This document shows positions 19,412 to 29,887 of a stretch of DNA of 64,000 nucleotides, piece after piece. Where the stretch lies: positions 296,344-360,343 of the forward strand of contig BCKE01000033.1 in NCBI GenBank assembly GCA_001600495.1, written 5' to 3'. The DNA is from Pilasporangium apinafurcum (Eukaryota; Oomycota; Peronosporomycetes; Pythiales; Pythiaceae). Both the position numbers and the translations under genes were made by a program. Numbering within the stretch: the first letter of the stretch is position 1; the number at the start of each line of letters is the position of its first letter. The notes under the pieces were generated by a model. That model did not search any database and was not told the origin of the DNA. It saw nothing but the letters and a program-made list of their open reading frames with translations.

Positions 19412-22381
19412 CTATTGTAGCTTTTTGCTATCTGATGCTGTCGTGTGTCGGTGAAGATCTTGGACAAAGGCGCGCGCCAGCAGGAACAGCAGCGGAATGA
19501 ACACGATCTGCGCGTTCACGATCCCAAACATGGAAATTGAATTGCCGATCTCCTTCCAGCTGCCTTCGTTCTTGACGAGGAAGAGGAAGTGCAGCGCAAG
19601 CACATCCGACATACCGACGACCAAGAGGAAGTAGCGTGACGGCGGATGCGGGGTCGTGGAGAGCGACAACACAACATGGAACGCACAAGCGACGACCATG
19701 AACGGGATGAGAATCTTTATGACGAGCAAAGCCCCCATGAGAAATGGCGAGAAGATCGTCACGAAACGGTATGTAGATGAAATCTCAAAGCTGCTCATGC
19801 TCGCGACATTGCCCGTACCGAAGAACGCGATCTTGATAAGTAACAAAAAGAAAAACGCACGGCGAATCTCCTGGGAAATGGAACTCGCGGACTGTTGTTG
19901 CTGTTCAGCTTCCAAGACCACCCAGCTGAAGAGCACGGCACAGAGCGCAATATAGAAAAAAACTTCGTACGAAATGCTGAGCAGCACGAACGACGGTGCG
20001 AACGTGAACATCACCTCTACTAGCCGTTCCAGCTTCGCGTGAAGCCACATTTCACTATTCAATCGGGCATTAGGATCGGCATTATCCCAAGCGCGGGTGG
20101 TTATCTCTTGGGTCGGAAGAAGCGCTTTCGTGGACAGACGAATAACAAGAGCGACAATTGGTGCGATAGCCAGAACCCAATTGCTGACCGTGAGCCATAC
20201 AGGTGGTTTATTTTTCTGAGCGAGGTTTTCCATTGTCAAATGTAGGGCTACCAGAGAGAGAATGAGTGGTGTAAACACAACGATCCACCTGCCGAGCTTT
20301 GAACTGCTATGAATATGTTCATCCACGACCAATCGAAGCATAATAGCACCAAATACGAGAATCAATAGCCCGCCCAAAAGCACCAGGAGTGTGTGCTCGC
20401 CATATTCTGTTGGCAAGTACGGAAACACGGAGATGGAGAGGCAACTCGCCGTCCAACAATAGAGCGTTGCAGGCTTACTATGTCTTTGTTTGTTTTCTTC
20501 TTCACCGGGACTAACGATAGCTTCCACAAAGGGCCAGAGCGCCAACAGCGTGAAGACAATACCGAATATAAAGCGTCTCTCGTATCCCAATACCACCAAT
20601 TCGAGACAGAGCAGGATCAGCACTCCCTCGATCCATCGTTGCTTGCTTTCTGCAGAGCAAGTGGTAGCTTGGCCTTCTGCTTCATGCATTAGCAGTTGTC
20701 GATGGTTCCACACAAAGTTCCAGAAGATGATTGGGAAACTCACGTACAGGTAATATGTCACGGGTGAGTTTTCCAGCAAAAAATACGTAAAGACGGAAAA
20801 TATAAGAAACCAGAGCTTCCCATCGCGGGGACTGACCAATGCTTTAATGTGGAAACACGATGGATGTAGATATGCGATGGTAATCAAAGCCATCCAGCCA
20901 AGATACCCAACGACAATTAAACTGAGAAGAAAGAACCAGTCATAGCGCTGAAAATACTCCAACGCCGCCAAGCAAATCTCAATCAGTTCCTGACTCAGTG
21001 TCTCCACCTGCTGCGTATTATCCGAGTCCCAAAACGTCTGCAGTTGTTCCAGCACAAGCGGTGCGTGCTGACGAAAGGTACGAAAGGGCTGGAAAAAGAA
21101 TAGCGTCTGTGCCTCTTTCTCCTGCTCCTTTCTCCGCGCGTGCTGGTAGAGTTGCAATGCATTTGACATGACGGCTTTGGCGCGGTATTTACCCTTTGCC
21201 AAGTACGTAAACGGCAGGACACCAACGGAATTCCGAGGGTATGGTAATCCCAATAGAGAGCTGATCAATGGAGCGACATCTGCCTGCATGACATCCTTCC
21301 GCACGAGATCAATCAATGACCCCCATTCGACCGTGGCCAATTGTTCCTGTGCTATCTGTGCCTGCAGTTGCGCTTCTACTTGCGCTTTAGACTGGGTTGG
21401 CAAATCAATTTGAAAGACTTTTGCGGCGGTTGCTGTTTCTCCCCCATTTTTGTCATTACGTGTTGGCGCGTCAACACCTGCACCCCACACCACCAACGGC
21501 GTGCGTGTATTCGCTGGGTCGCCATCACCATGTGCGCCTTTGTTGCTCATACCATGGTCCGCACTGAAGACGTACGCCGTTTTGCCGTCATAATCGTAGA
21601 AATCTTCCACCAGTCGATAAATCTTCTCCACCAATTCGTCCACAAGTGCAATGTTGTTGAGGTAATCCGCTGAATGTGGTCGATGAGCGTGACCGTTTGA
21701 GTCGATACCTAGGAAATGGCAAAAAAAGAGCACCTGTCCGCGGTGAAGTTGTTCACGCAGTGTGGCGTTCTGTTCGGCACGCGCCAGCAGTCCTGCAAAT
21801 TGCTCATAGACCCAGACGTCCAGTTGCGACGCGTCTGTCGCAAAGTCTTCCTCCTCATGCGAGTAGTGCCACTCGGTCGCGTGTGGGACATTTCGTGCAA
21901 ACATAGGGACGATGTCCGGGCTACCGAAGAGCCACGAGTGTGTACTTTGATTGAAGATCGAATCAAAATCTACAGGGTTGTCCTGCCAGCCTTTGGTCAC
22001 AGCGCTCACGTCCTCATACATACCTGCGAAGAGCGCCACGTGGCCCGGTCGGGACTCCGTTGGCACGCGCGTATGCGAGACACCCCAACTGCCTTGCTCT
22101 TCTGCCACGCGTCGTAAGAAACTCACGCGACGCTCAGCCTCTACATTTTCAGAAGTGGTAGTAGCGTTCGCCTCAAAAAACTTGTCGGCGCGACAGCCGT
22201 CAGCGACGAAGACCACGAGCCGCTGCGCCGGTGGTGAGAACGACGTGTCGGTATAGACGACGCTGGGGATATTGACTACTACGGGCGATTTGAAGTAGAT
22301 ATCGAAGATGCTGAGCACGTAGAGTGCGTGGAAGATCACGCCGAGCACTAGCAGCTCAGTGTACGAAGAGGAGGAGCGCAT
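19412..22381 (-). CDS. PIGN: GPI ethanolamine phosphate transferase 1 (PIG-N/Mcd4), 989 aa
   Basis: ER enzyme that adds ethanolamine phosphate to the first mannose of the GPI anchor. Single exon; length fits the family (~930-990). An N-terminal signal-anchor (~9-30) is followed by a lumenal alkaline-phosphatase-like domain: VVFVADGCRADKFFE (~56-70), RVPTESRPGHVALFAGMYED (~105-124, nucleophile Thr), CHFLGIDSNGHAHRP (~221-235) and FSADHGMSNKGAHGDG (~272-287). From ~490 to the end there are about 14 hydrophobic membrane segments, the PigN C-terminal domain. Most family members have DGLRAD; Cys replaces Leu here, a probably neutral change beside the metal-binding Asp. The gene diverges from DNAJC11 across 132 bp and converges on PP2C. 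Confidence 0.95.
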   Translation of the reverse strand: MRSSSSYTELLVLGVIFHALYVLSIFDIYFKSPVVVNIPSVVYTDTSFSPPAQRLVVFVADGCRADKFFEANATTTSENVEAERRVSFLRRVAEEQGSWGVSHTRVPTESRPGHVALFAGMYEDVSAVTKGWQDNPVDFDSIFNQSTHSWLFGSPDIVPMFARNVPHATEWHYSHEEEDFATDASQLDVWVYEQFAGLLARAEQNATLREQLHRGQVLFFCHFLGIDSNGHAHRPHSADYLNNIALVDELVEKIYRLVEDFYDYDGKTAYVFSADHGMSNKGAHGDGDPANTRTPLVVWGAGVDAPTRNDKNGGETATAAKVFQIDLPTQSKAQVEAQLQAQIAQEQLATVEWGSLIDLVRKDVMQADVAPLISSLLGLPYPRNSVGVLPFTYLAKGKYRAKAVMSNALQLYQHARRKEQEKEAQTLFFFQPFRTFRQHAPLVLEQLQTFWDSDNTQQVETLSQELIEICLAALEYFQRYDWFFLLSLIVVGYLGWMALITIAYLHPSCFHIKALVSPRDGKLWFLIFSVFTYFLLENSPVTYYLYVSFPIIFWNFVWNHRQLLMHEAEGQATTCSAESKQRWIEGVLILLCLELVVLGYERRFIFGIVFTLLALWPFVEAIVSPGEEENKQRHSKPATLYCWTASCLSISVFPYLPTEYGEHTLLVLLGGLLILVFGAIMLRLVVDEHIHSSSKLGRWIVVFTPLILSLVALHLTMENLAQKNKPPVWLTVSNWVLAIAPIVALVIRLSTKALLPTQEITTRAWDNADPNARLNSEMWLHAKLERLVEVMFTFAPSFVLLSISYEVFFYIALCAVLFSWVVLEAEQQQQSASSISQEIRRAFFFLLLIKIAFFGTGNVASMSSFEISSTYRFVTIFSPFLMGALLVIKILIPFMVVACAFHVVLSLSTTPHPPSRYFLLVVGMSDVLALHFLFLVKNEGSWKEIGNSISMFGIVNAQIVFIPLLFLLARAFVQDLHRHTTASDSKKLQ

Positions 22382-22513
22382 GATTGTCGCAATGCTTCAT
22401 TGCAGTGTCAAAGATGTCAAAACGCATCATACTGTAATATATCATAATAAAGAGCTATTCCTTAATAGAAGACCGTTGGTGATACTATCAATCAGTGGGT
22501 CTGTTGGACGACA
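22382..22513. promoter_or_regulatory. Shared divergent promoter of PIGN and DNAJC11
   Basis: 132 bp between two start codons on opposite strands, AT-rich in the middle (~22430-22465). No clear initiator match on either strand. Confidence 0.5.
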
Positions 22514-24698
22514 ATGCCGCGTGACGCAGAGGACGGCGATGAACGCTCTTGGCGGCTATTCGAGCGCGATTACTTTGCGCTTCTGGGTGTCAGTCGTGAT
22601 GCCTCCAGCGAGGAGATACGTAGCCGATATCTGGCACTTTCCCGGGAGTTTCATCCGGACAGACGGCGGAAGGCACAGAACGCGGAGATCATCACGCTCG
22701 CCAACACGCAGTATCCGCTGCTGGACCGAGCGTACAAAGTGCTGAGTGATCCAGTCAAGCGACGTGTTTATACCATCTATGGCGAGAAAGTGAGTCAATA
22801 TGGGTGTAGGTAGATCTGAAGAATGCGATGCACATCTAACAAGAATTTGGAAATACAGGGTGTCCTGGCGCTAGAGCAGGATGCGGAGCTACAGACTGCT
22901 GTGGGAGCGCATCTCAAGTCCTCCGAGGAGGTAGAACGACATATCCTTTCTATCGCTGTTGATTGGTAACTACGTATCACTGATTGGCTTGTCTGCTCAG
23001 ATCCAACGCCACGTGGAGGACGTGCTGCGGCGGTTGAACCAGCAGACGCTCGAGGGCCAGTTCTCGAGCTTCAGTGAGATGTCCATGCACGTCGATGCGT
23101 CCGATTTCGTATGCGAACCCATGCGTGGATTACGCAGTCTGCTACAGCCTGGTGGACGGTATGTCGAGCGTACGGAGATGACGATCCACCAGCGCACAGT
23201 CTTTCCGCTCTCGCGACAGACTAAGCTCACACTCGGTGGTTACATGTACGACAAGAACGGACTGGGCATGGGCTCATTCACGGCCCAATTGGCGTACGCA
23301 TCGACAGACCCGAACGTCCCATCGGTCTCGCTCTCAAGCGAACTGGGTTGGACACCGAAATTGCAATGCCAGATCAGTCAACCAGTGTCTACTCGCACTG
23401 TGTTCATCCTTGTCCCAGAACTAGATGATCACGGTCTCGATTTCTCTGTCGGTGCAAACCAACTGCTTACCTCTCACCTGCATGGCGCCATGATGTGGAG
23501 CACGCGTGAGGGGCTTTCAGCCTCGCTCACCAACGACAACACCCAGGGCATGCACGCTGCCGCGGCAGTAGCGGTTGGTCGACGCGGACCGAACATGTCG
23601 CTGCAGATCCGACGTGCATTTGTAGCGTCTGCTACGGCGCTGAAGCTATCGCTGCGCGCTGGTCTAGCGACGGGCGTGTCGTTGGCGATCGGGGGAAGCA
23701 GAGATGTCTCGCGCCGCTCACGCGTGGCGCTGGGCGTGCTACTGGCAAAAGCCGGTGTAACACTGCGCGTGGGGTTCACCCGCGGCAATGTACGCTTCGT
23801 GATGCCAATTTTCCTATCACCATTTTCGGCGCAGTCGGCATTCTCGACGTTTTGCATGGCCACGACACCATTCCTAGTCGCGGCGGTCGTGGATCAGCTG
23901 GTCAAACCTGCGCAAGAGCGCAGACGACGACGTGATAGGGAACATACACGCGCACGACGCGTGCAGTATCTCCGCAACGCACAGCAAAGTGCACTGGCGC
24001 AACAGAAACTCATGGAGCGCTATGCACAGGAGAAGCGCGAGCAAGAGCAACAGCGCAAGGATGGCAAAGGTCTTGTCATTATATTGGCAAGGTATGGGCG
24101 AAATCCGACTAACCCCGATGCAATAGATCGGGCAGAGAGCGAAAGGATGCAAAATAATGCACACTTAGAGAGTGAAGAGAATGACGATGCAGTAGGCGCT
24201 TCAGAGGAGAACCAAGCGGCAGTATTGTCCAATACGGCATTCCTGGAGCAGAAATGGGTGGACGTGACAATCCCGTTGCAGTTTTTCGTCCAGGTACATC
24301 GAAGCTGTTGCTGAGTCGATGTTTTAGCTGACTTTAAAGATTGATAGTGTGCCTGTTTTTGTTGTTTTATGTTGTTATGCATTTAGGACTCATCACTTTC
24401 GCTGCATGGCTCGTCGAAAGCGGGACTTCTGGGCTTTTACAATCCCTGCATTAGCGAAGAGCAAACCGTCGAGGATGCTCCTTTAGCTACGCATACCAAA
24501 CCACAATTGTAAGTGCCGTTTGTTCGGATCCTTTTATGAATACGATTGTGTATGCTTATCTTTGCTGCGTGGAAATGCAGATATGTCCGTTATGCATACG
24601 ATGGGAACGTGTTTGAAGCGACATTTGACGATGAACAAGTGGTGCAATTACCCTCGAGATACGCCCAAATGATGGGCCCGCTCGGGCGTGTTTATTAA
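22514..24698 (+). CDS. DNAJC11: DNAJC11-like mitochondrial J-domain protein, 5 exons, 626 aa
   Basis: Homologue of DNAJC11, a J-domain protein of the mitochondrial outer membrane linked to MICOS and cristae. Exons: 22514-22789, 22859-22930, 23001-24293, 24387-24508, 24581-24698. J domain at residues ~17-90: DYFALLGVSRDASSEEIR, the HPD motif in SREFHPDRRR, and AYKVLSDPVKRRVYTIYG. A long beta-rich region (exon 3) matches the family's barrel-like middle, followed by a basic coiled coil (KPAQERRRRRDREHTRARR) and the C-terminal DUF3395 part (WVDVTIPLQFFVQ, AGLLGFYNPC, YVRYAYDGNVFEATFDDEQ). All introns are modelled as GT-AG. Intron 2 (22931-23000) also contains ATATCCTTT and an in-frame AT-AC alternative (22941-22980), so that junction is the least certain. 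Confidence 0.88.
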
Positions 24699-24735
24699 AG
24701 TGAATTCCGCTGAGAGTTAGTAGTGTGTTTGTCAA

Positions 24736-27045
24736 CTAACTCTGACCAGTCTGTGCTGTCAAATGTGTTGCCTTGGTGCACTCTACAAACTGATCTAGGA
24801 GCACATAGAGCGGCAGATCGTCAGACGGCAGAGATGGCGAGGACTCGTGTCGCTGCTTTAGTCGTTGGGCATAGAGAACAGTGGCGAGCGTGTCGAGAAA
24901 TTCTGAATAAACGAGTTCCATGTCAAGAATAAATGGATCCACCTGCCTCTCGTCCATTCTACTGCCATCCTCTTTGTCCTCTATAGGTGCCGCAATTGTA
25001 AATTCTAGTGCATCCAACGCGTCCCGAACTCGAAACTCGCTGGAGAAGAATGTAGGCACTTCGCGTCGCAGCATGGCCAGCAACGCACGAACAGAAACAG
25101 CCACTACGTCTTTCTCCTGTGGTAGCTCTTCGTCTTCGTCTTCAACACCTTTCTGACAGATACCCCCACTAGAAGTCAAGCATTCGCAGAATAGTCGCGA
25201 CAGTATATTGTGACGCTTCTTATAGACACATTGGAGATCTTTTCCGTATAACTGTGCATGCAGATGCGTGATCCATGACGAAGAAGATAACGAATTTGAC
25301 GGTTGGTGCTGTAGGTGACCAGCAGATTCGAGTCGTTGGCGTGCCATTTGCTCGTATAGTTCTGTGAAACTTTCGGCGAGCGAGATGCTATCACGCGTGG
25401 CTCCAGTACGAATCTTTTTCCAAAACGAAATGCGGACGAGCAGCTCCACAAACTCACGAAAGAGCAGCAATTGGTCGAACGGCACAACGCCCAGACGGGT
25501 CGAGTTAAAAGGAATGTAGGGAAGGTTGGCATAGTGATCCAGTTTTGACGGCAGTTCGTTCACGAAGAAGTGGACAAACTCAACTATGCCGTCAGAGTGT
25601 TGACGAGCAGCATCCAACACGCTTTGACGCTGCGCCATGCGGATTTGCTGTACAAACGTCAGCAGTTGACTGTTGTTAAAATGCAATCCGGAGTCTGCGA
25701 GTAGCTTCCGACATTCGAACTGCTCCATCAGCGTCACTGACTCGTTCGTGGTGGATCTGTTATTTCCTTCTTTCGTGTATTGTCGATAGAGTTCTCGCAG
25801 CTCCGAGTTGAGTCGCAGTGCAGCATTTCCAATGGATTTACGAGCTTTGACATGGAGATCTTTCTCTTGCGGCAAGAGGTCGTCGACATAGAGTAGCAAG
25901 CGAGTAGAGCTGTTACTAATTGTATTAGCAGCTGATGATGACGAAGAATTGCCGTCTGTGGTTGATTGGCCACCTCCAACTATCGAAGGTTCACCGCATC
26001 GATCCTGCTGAAATCTCCCCATAAATACATGCCCATCCTCGTAAAAGAACAATCCACGCCCGTCCTTCACATTCTCATGCCACTCGCCCTCGTATCTCGC
26101 ACCATTGGCGTAGTAGAAAACGCCCGATCCGTGTCGCAGCCCATTCTGAAATTCGCCTTCGTACCAATTCTTCGCGCGTTGCGTCCGATTCAGCCCCCAT
26201 ACGTGTCGGCCGAATCCCTGCTGTATATCCCCATGCCACTCGCCGTCGTAGATCTCCGCTGCCTCCCCTTCCTCCTCTGCCTCTGTTTTCTCCAGGTGGT
26301 TATGTATATTGGTTCGATTGTTGTTACTCATCCACATCATCACGCCGTGGCCACATTTGACGTCTGCCACCCACTCGCCAACAAACAGATTTCCATTGGC
26401 GTATCGCATCTGCCCTTTTCCGTGACGTTGGCCGCGAACGAAGTCGCCTTCGTATCGGACATTACGCGCATCATCATAGACCAGCACTCCTTTGCCGTGC
26501 GGTAGTCCGTCTGCCCACTCGCCTTCGTAGCGCGCGTTACTTTGTGCCATAACGTTGTTGCCGGGATCTTCTTCGTGATAAGCGAAGAGCAATGGTTCCG
26601 ATAGATGAGCTGCTTCCTGGTCATCCATTTCATTCACATCGATTGATTCTGTGGTGGGAAGACATGGCACTCCCAAGTTCCCACAAATGTACACACCCTG
26701 GCCGTGACGCTTGGCCCGGAGCACACACCCGACATACGAGCTGCCGTTGGGCCATGTATAAGTTCCGTGGCCACTGATCTCATTCTCGCTGAAGTCACCC
26801 TCGTACACCACACCATTGCTCCACTCAATGCGTCCTTTGCCGTGCATGCGTCCGTAAGCAAAGGTACCAGTGTAAACGAAACCTGAGCGGAAAGTGATGA
26901 TGCCCTGACCATGGTAGACCGGGTCGTCACACTCGGGCACCTGCAATGTCTCGCCCTCGTAGTGCGCCACAACATTTGCCAGCACACGAGGATCGAGTGG
27001 AATCAGTTTACGAGTCGTATGTGGAGGTAGTAGAAGCTCCTCCAT
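24736..27045 (-). CDS. MORN-repeat protein, 769 aa
   Basis: Single exon. About ten MORN repeats occupy residues ~40-375, with the pattern Y-x-G-x-[WF]-x(5-6)-G-x-G-x(4)-x-G: YTGTFAYGRMHGKGRI, YEGDFSENEISGHGTY, YEGEWADGLPHGKGVL, YEGDFVRGQRHGKGQM, YDGEWHGDIQQGFGRH, YEGEFQNGLRHGSGVF, YEGEWHENVKDGRGLF and others. MORN arrays often bind phospholipid or act as membrane-cytoskeleton or flagellar scaffolds. The C-terminal ~390 residues are helical with no recognised domain. The start is ATG 27045 (MEELLLPPH); upstream in-frame sequence has no ATG. The stop is 37 bp from the DNAJC11 stop, so the 3' UTRs must overlap. Exact role unknown. Confidence 0.88.
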   Translation of the reverse strand: MEELLLPPHTTRKLIPLDPRVLANVVAHYEGETLQVPECDDPVYHGQGIITFRSGFVYTGTFAYGRMHGKGRIEWSNGVVYEGDFSENEISGHGTYTWPNGSSYVGCVLRAKRHGQGVYICGNLGVPCLPTTESIDVNEMDDQEAAHLSEPLLFAYHEEDPGNNVMAQSNARYEGEWADGLPHGKGVLVYDDARNVRYEGDFVRGQRHGKGQMRYANGNLFVGEWVADVKCGHGVMMWMSNNNRTNIHNHLEKTEAEEEGEAAEIYDGEWHGDIQQGFGRHVWGLNRTQRAKNWYEGEFQNGLRHGSGVFYYANGARYEGEWHENVKDGRGLFFYEDGHVFMGRFQQDRCGEPSIVGGGQSTTDGNSSSSSAANTISNSSTRLLLYVDDLLPQEKDLHVKARKSIGNAALRLNSELRELYRQYTKEGNNRSTTNESVTLMEQFECRKLLADSGLHFNNSQLLTFVQQIRMAQRQSVLDAARQHSDGIVEFVHFFVNELPSKLDHYANLPYIPFNSTRLGVVPFDQLLLFREFVELLVRISFWKKIRTGATRDSISLAESFTELYEQMARQRLESAGHLQHQPSNSLSSSSWITHLHAQLYGKDLQCVYKKRHNILSRLFCECLTSSGGICQKGVEDEDEELPQEKDVVAVSVRALLAMLRREVPTFFSSEFRVRDALDALEFTIAAPIEDKEDGSRMDERQVDPFILDMELVYSEFLDTLATVLYAQRLKQRHESSPSLPSDDLPLYVLLDQFVECTKATHLTAQTGQS

Positions 27046-27261
27046 CTTGCTGATTTGACGAAGGAGAAATGCCAAAAACACCGAATGTAACCGTGATATT
27101 GCCGCCTAAAATAAGTTAAATGAACCGTTACCTAACAGTGTGGGTCATTGGAGCATTTAATGAAATGATATTCGCCCAAATTAGCTGAAGTCAACAACCT
27201 AAATTAATAATCAGCATGGGTACATTCATGACCAATAGATGGATGCAGAAGTTATGGATTG

Positions 27262-29688
27262 CTAGATGACAACAGCACTAGATGGCAAAATGAGGAACCG
27301 CTTGATAGCTTGCTCCAGTTCTTGTCGATCGCTTGAGGACTGAAACGCAAACCAGGAGCTATCGATCGCGGAGTTGACGGTTGTAGCTGCACTCGCCGTG
27401 GATGAATTGCAAGCGTCGTCAATATTAGCTGATAGTGCTAGTAAATGAACACGCTCCAAGATGACCTCCAATGTGATATTTGAGGATTTGGATTCTGTTA
27501 TTGCTGCCGTGCTGGGATGATGTTGGGATTTCATGTGTCGTATTTCTGTTGGAAATAGAAGCTGCGCATATCGTGCCACCAGATCGTCTTCTCGTTTCGG
27601 ATTCTTTTGATAATAGTGTTTGATTTGTCTCACGGCAAACGTTTGGTTCCAAGCTGATGACCATGTCGTGTTGTCCTGACTACTTCTCTTTGCTGCTGTC
27701 TCAGCACGCTCACGCATGTATTCGGTCGCCGTTTGTACAGCTGGTACAAACGTCAGAACCGCACGAGCTACTTTGGATAGTTCTTTCGCATCTTGTGCGA
27801 AATCTTTCCAAAAGACCTCGGGTGCTTTGCCTGCACTCATTTCCCAAGCGATTTCGTCGGTGAACTGTCCCGCTTTTTCCGTGTAATTTCCCAATTGAGC
27901 CAACAATTGCGTCCGTGAGGTACTATCGATGACATCGAACTGATCTTTCGGAAATGTTCGCTGAGCGACCTGCACAACCACTGCCTTCGCTTTTCGCTTC
28001 CCAGTGGGTGACAACCCAACGCCACGGACACGTGGATCCAGAAGCATACACGCCAAGTGGTGATCGTCACAATGGAGACGGATAGAATCAACAACTACTC
28101 TAGCAAACTTCTGTTTAGCTTCGGTGCTGATGAGCGCAGACATTTCCACAATGGATAGGAGCCATATCCACAGCATCATATACTGACCCGACGTCATGGC
28201 TTTCCCTTCACTCAGCGCAAATATCCAGTTGAAAGGCGCCAGCAGCGCGTCCAACTCTTTCAATTTTTCCCAAAAGTCTTTACGAGGTGGAGGAATTCCA
28301 TCATTTGAATCATTCCCCGACTGTTTCATCCCCTGGAGTCCGCGAATGGACTGCTCCTGACTGATTAGGCGCTTCACCATAGCTGAAACGAATGACCACT
28401 GATTGCATTCCGACAAAATATCGTCGAAAACGAGAAATGTAGAATTACTCCCTTGAGGGAGATTAGTCAGTGAGTGGACCATTGTGGCTGCTTCCTCCAA
28501 TAGTTCCACCACTGACGGCGCCAAACGCAGCAGTTTCTCTCGGAGAACAAAAGACTGGCGAAGCAAACACGTGCCAAATAACGTCGGAGAATGCGCGCTT
28601 GTATCTGTCTGGTTCATCTGTGTATGTTCCACAGTATTCTGCCGTAGTTGGTAGTAGATGTGAGCAAATTCGCAGCAGAGATTGACAATGGCACCTTCGT
28701 GTTTCATCCGCTGTCGCTGCTCACGTATCATCGTTAGCACTGATTCTAATGAAAGACAAGCAGATTCTTCAACAGTTGCAATTCCCATCACTCCGCTCGT
28801 GGTAGAAACCTCACTGAGCATCATAGAAAGTCTTCGTTCATTTAAAGCGAGCCATTCCTGCTTTCCTGGTGCAGCGCCGTGACGACAAATGAGCGTTATG
28901 CTCTCGCTCTGCGCCAAAGTCTCATCCCCAATACGACACACTGTGCTGTGAAGAGCTGGCACCACCACCGTTATGGCTACTTCTCTAGAAAGACGCGGGA
29001 GTCCAGGAGGATGGAGAGCCGCGAATGCATCCATTAATGCTTCGTCCTCGACGAAACTCACCGGAATATCGTTCAACAGGCATGCGAGTACCAATTTCTC
29101 ATGCACCTGTGCGACTTCCACGTCCGACACCTCAGCACCACCAGCGCTAGATGCGAATCGCGCAGATGATGAAGTAAGTGGAATATGCGAAATATGCAGA
29201 TGAGAAAGCTGTCCATCATGTTCAGTCTGCTGCTTCAATGCTGACGAGGACGTAGAAATTGCACGACTTCCATCTACAGTGGAGGGCGTTGTGGTCATTG
29301 CAGAACCAAGAGCTGGAGGGGTATCTGACATCACTTTGCGTTTCTTCAGCGCAGAGGCTTCATCCAAAGCTAATGCTACTTCCCGTGGTGTCAATGCACA
29401 TTTGTGCACGAGATGCTGTACCATCCGCGCGGCCACCCCTGCGCACCGGCGTGCGCAAAAGTTGCAGGTCGCATGCACTTTGTTCTGCTCCGTGCGTAGT
29501 GGCGTGAAGAATTCCCACACGGCACTTGGGCGACGGCCGGCACGACTTTTCCTGTTGTTATTGCTTGTGCAGGTCGGCTGTATCACTATATTGTCATCTG
29601 CTGACGTCTGTTGGTCGCCTGCTGGCACGTTCCCATTCTCCCCATGCTCTTCCTCATGATCATCATAGAGATTTACGGCGCTGCTCAT
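27262..29688 (-). CDS. BED zinc-finger protein derived from a hAT transposase, 808 aa
   Basis: Single exon. A BED-type finger lies at ~55-100 (VWEFFTPL...CNFCARRCAG...MVQHLVHKC). It is followed by hAT-like blocks: LACLLNDIPVSFVEDEALMD with PGLPRLSREV (~210-250), FWEKLKELDALLAPFNWIF (~480), HHLACMLLDPRVRGVGLSP (~540), and a degenerate hATC dimerisation region near FWKDFAQDAKELSKVARAVL. Transposase DDE residues are not recognisable, no terminal inverted repeats flank the gene, and the frame is fully open, so it looks like a domesticated single-copy gene, perhaps a DNA-binding regulator. The start at MSSAVNLYDD (29688) is preferred to an upstream in-frame ATG because the likely initiator lies at 29701-29717. 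Function unknown. Confidence 0.8.
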   Translation of the reverse strand: MSSAVNLYDDHEEEHGENGNVPAGDQQTSADDNIVIQPTCTSNNNRKSRAGRRPSAVWEFFTPLRTEQNKVHATCNFCARRCAGVAARMVQHLVHKCALTPREVALALDEASALKKRKVMSDTPPALGSAMTTTPSTVDGSRAISTSSSALKQQTEHDGQLSHLHISHIPLTSSSARFASSAGGAEVSDVEVAQVHEKLVLACLLNDIPVSFVEDEALMDAFAALHPPGLPRLSREVAITVVVPALHSTVCRIGDETLAQSESITLICRHGAAPGKQEWLALNERRLSMMLSEVSTTSGVMGIATVEESACLSLESVLTMIREQRQRMKHEGAIVNLCCEFAHIYYQLRQNTVEHTQMNQTDTSAHSPTLFGTCLLRQSFVLREKLLRLAPSVVELLEEAATMVHSLTNLPQGSNSTFLVFDDILSECNQWSFVSAMVKRLISQEQSIRGLQGMKQSGNDSNDGIPPPRKDFWEKLKELDALLAPFNWIFALSEGKAMTSGQYMMLWIWLLSIVEMSALISTEAKQKFARVVVDSIRLHCDDHHLACMLLDPRVRGVGLSPTGKRKAKAVVVQVAQRTFPKDQFDVIDSTSRTQLLAQLGNYTEKAGQFTDEIAWEMSAGKAPEVFWKDFAQDAKELSKVARAVLTFVPAVQTATEYMRERAETAAKRSSQDNTTWSSAWNQTFAVRQIKHYYQKNPKREDDLVARYAQLLFPTEIRHMKSQHHPSTAAITESKSSNITLEVILERVHLLALSANIDDACNSSTASAATTVNSAIDSSWFAFQSSSDRQELEQAIKRFLILPSSAVVI

Positions 29689-29700
29689 TCTTGACACGTC

Positions 29701-29717
29701 CCAAATGTCCAAAATGA
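29701..29717 (-). promoter_or_regulatory. Probable oomycete initiator of the hAT-derived gene
   Basis: On the minus strand TCATTTTGGACATTTGG combines a perfect TCATTYY initiator core with CATTT of the flanking element, offset by two bases. It ends 12 bp before the ATG at 29688, implying a 5' UTR of ~27 nt and ruling out the ATG at 29736. Confidence 0.55.
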
Positions 29718-29887
29718 ATGGCACAGAATTTGTCAAAAATTAAAAAATCAATTACCCACTTTACAGTGATAAAAAACACATATTAACGCATGCAACCATT
29801 GGGTTTTAGTTAAAAGACAAAAGAGTAAGGAAGCAGGGAACATGAGCACCCATTTGCTGTTGTAACTACTGCATTTAGTTGTTGCCA

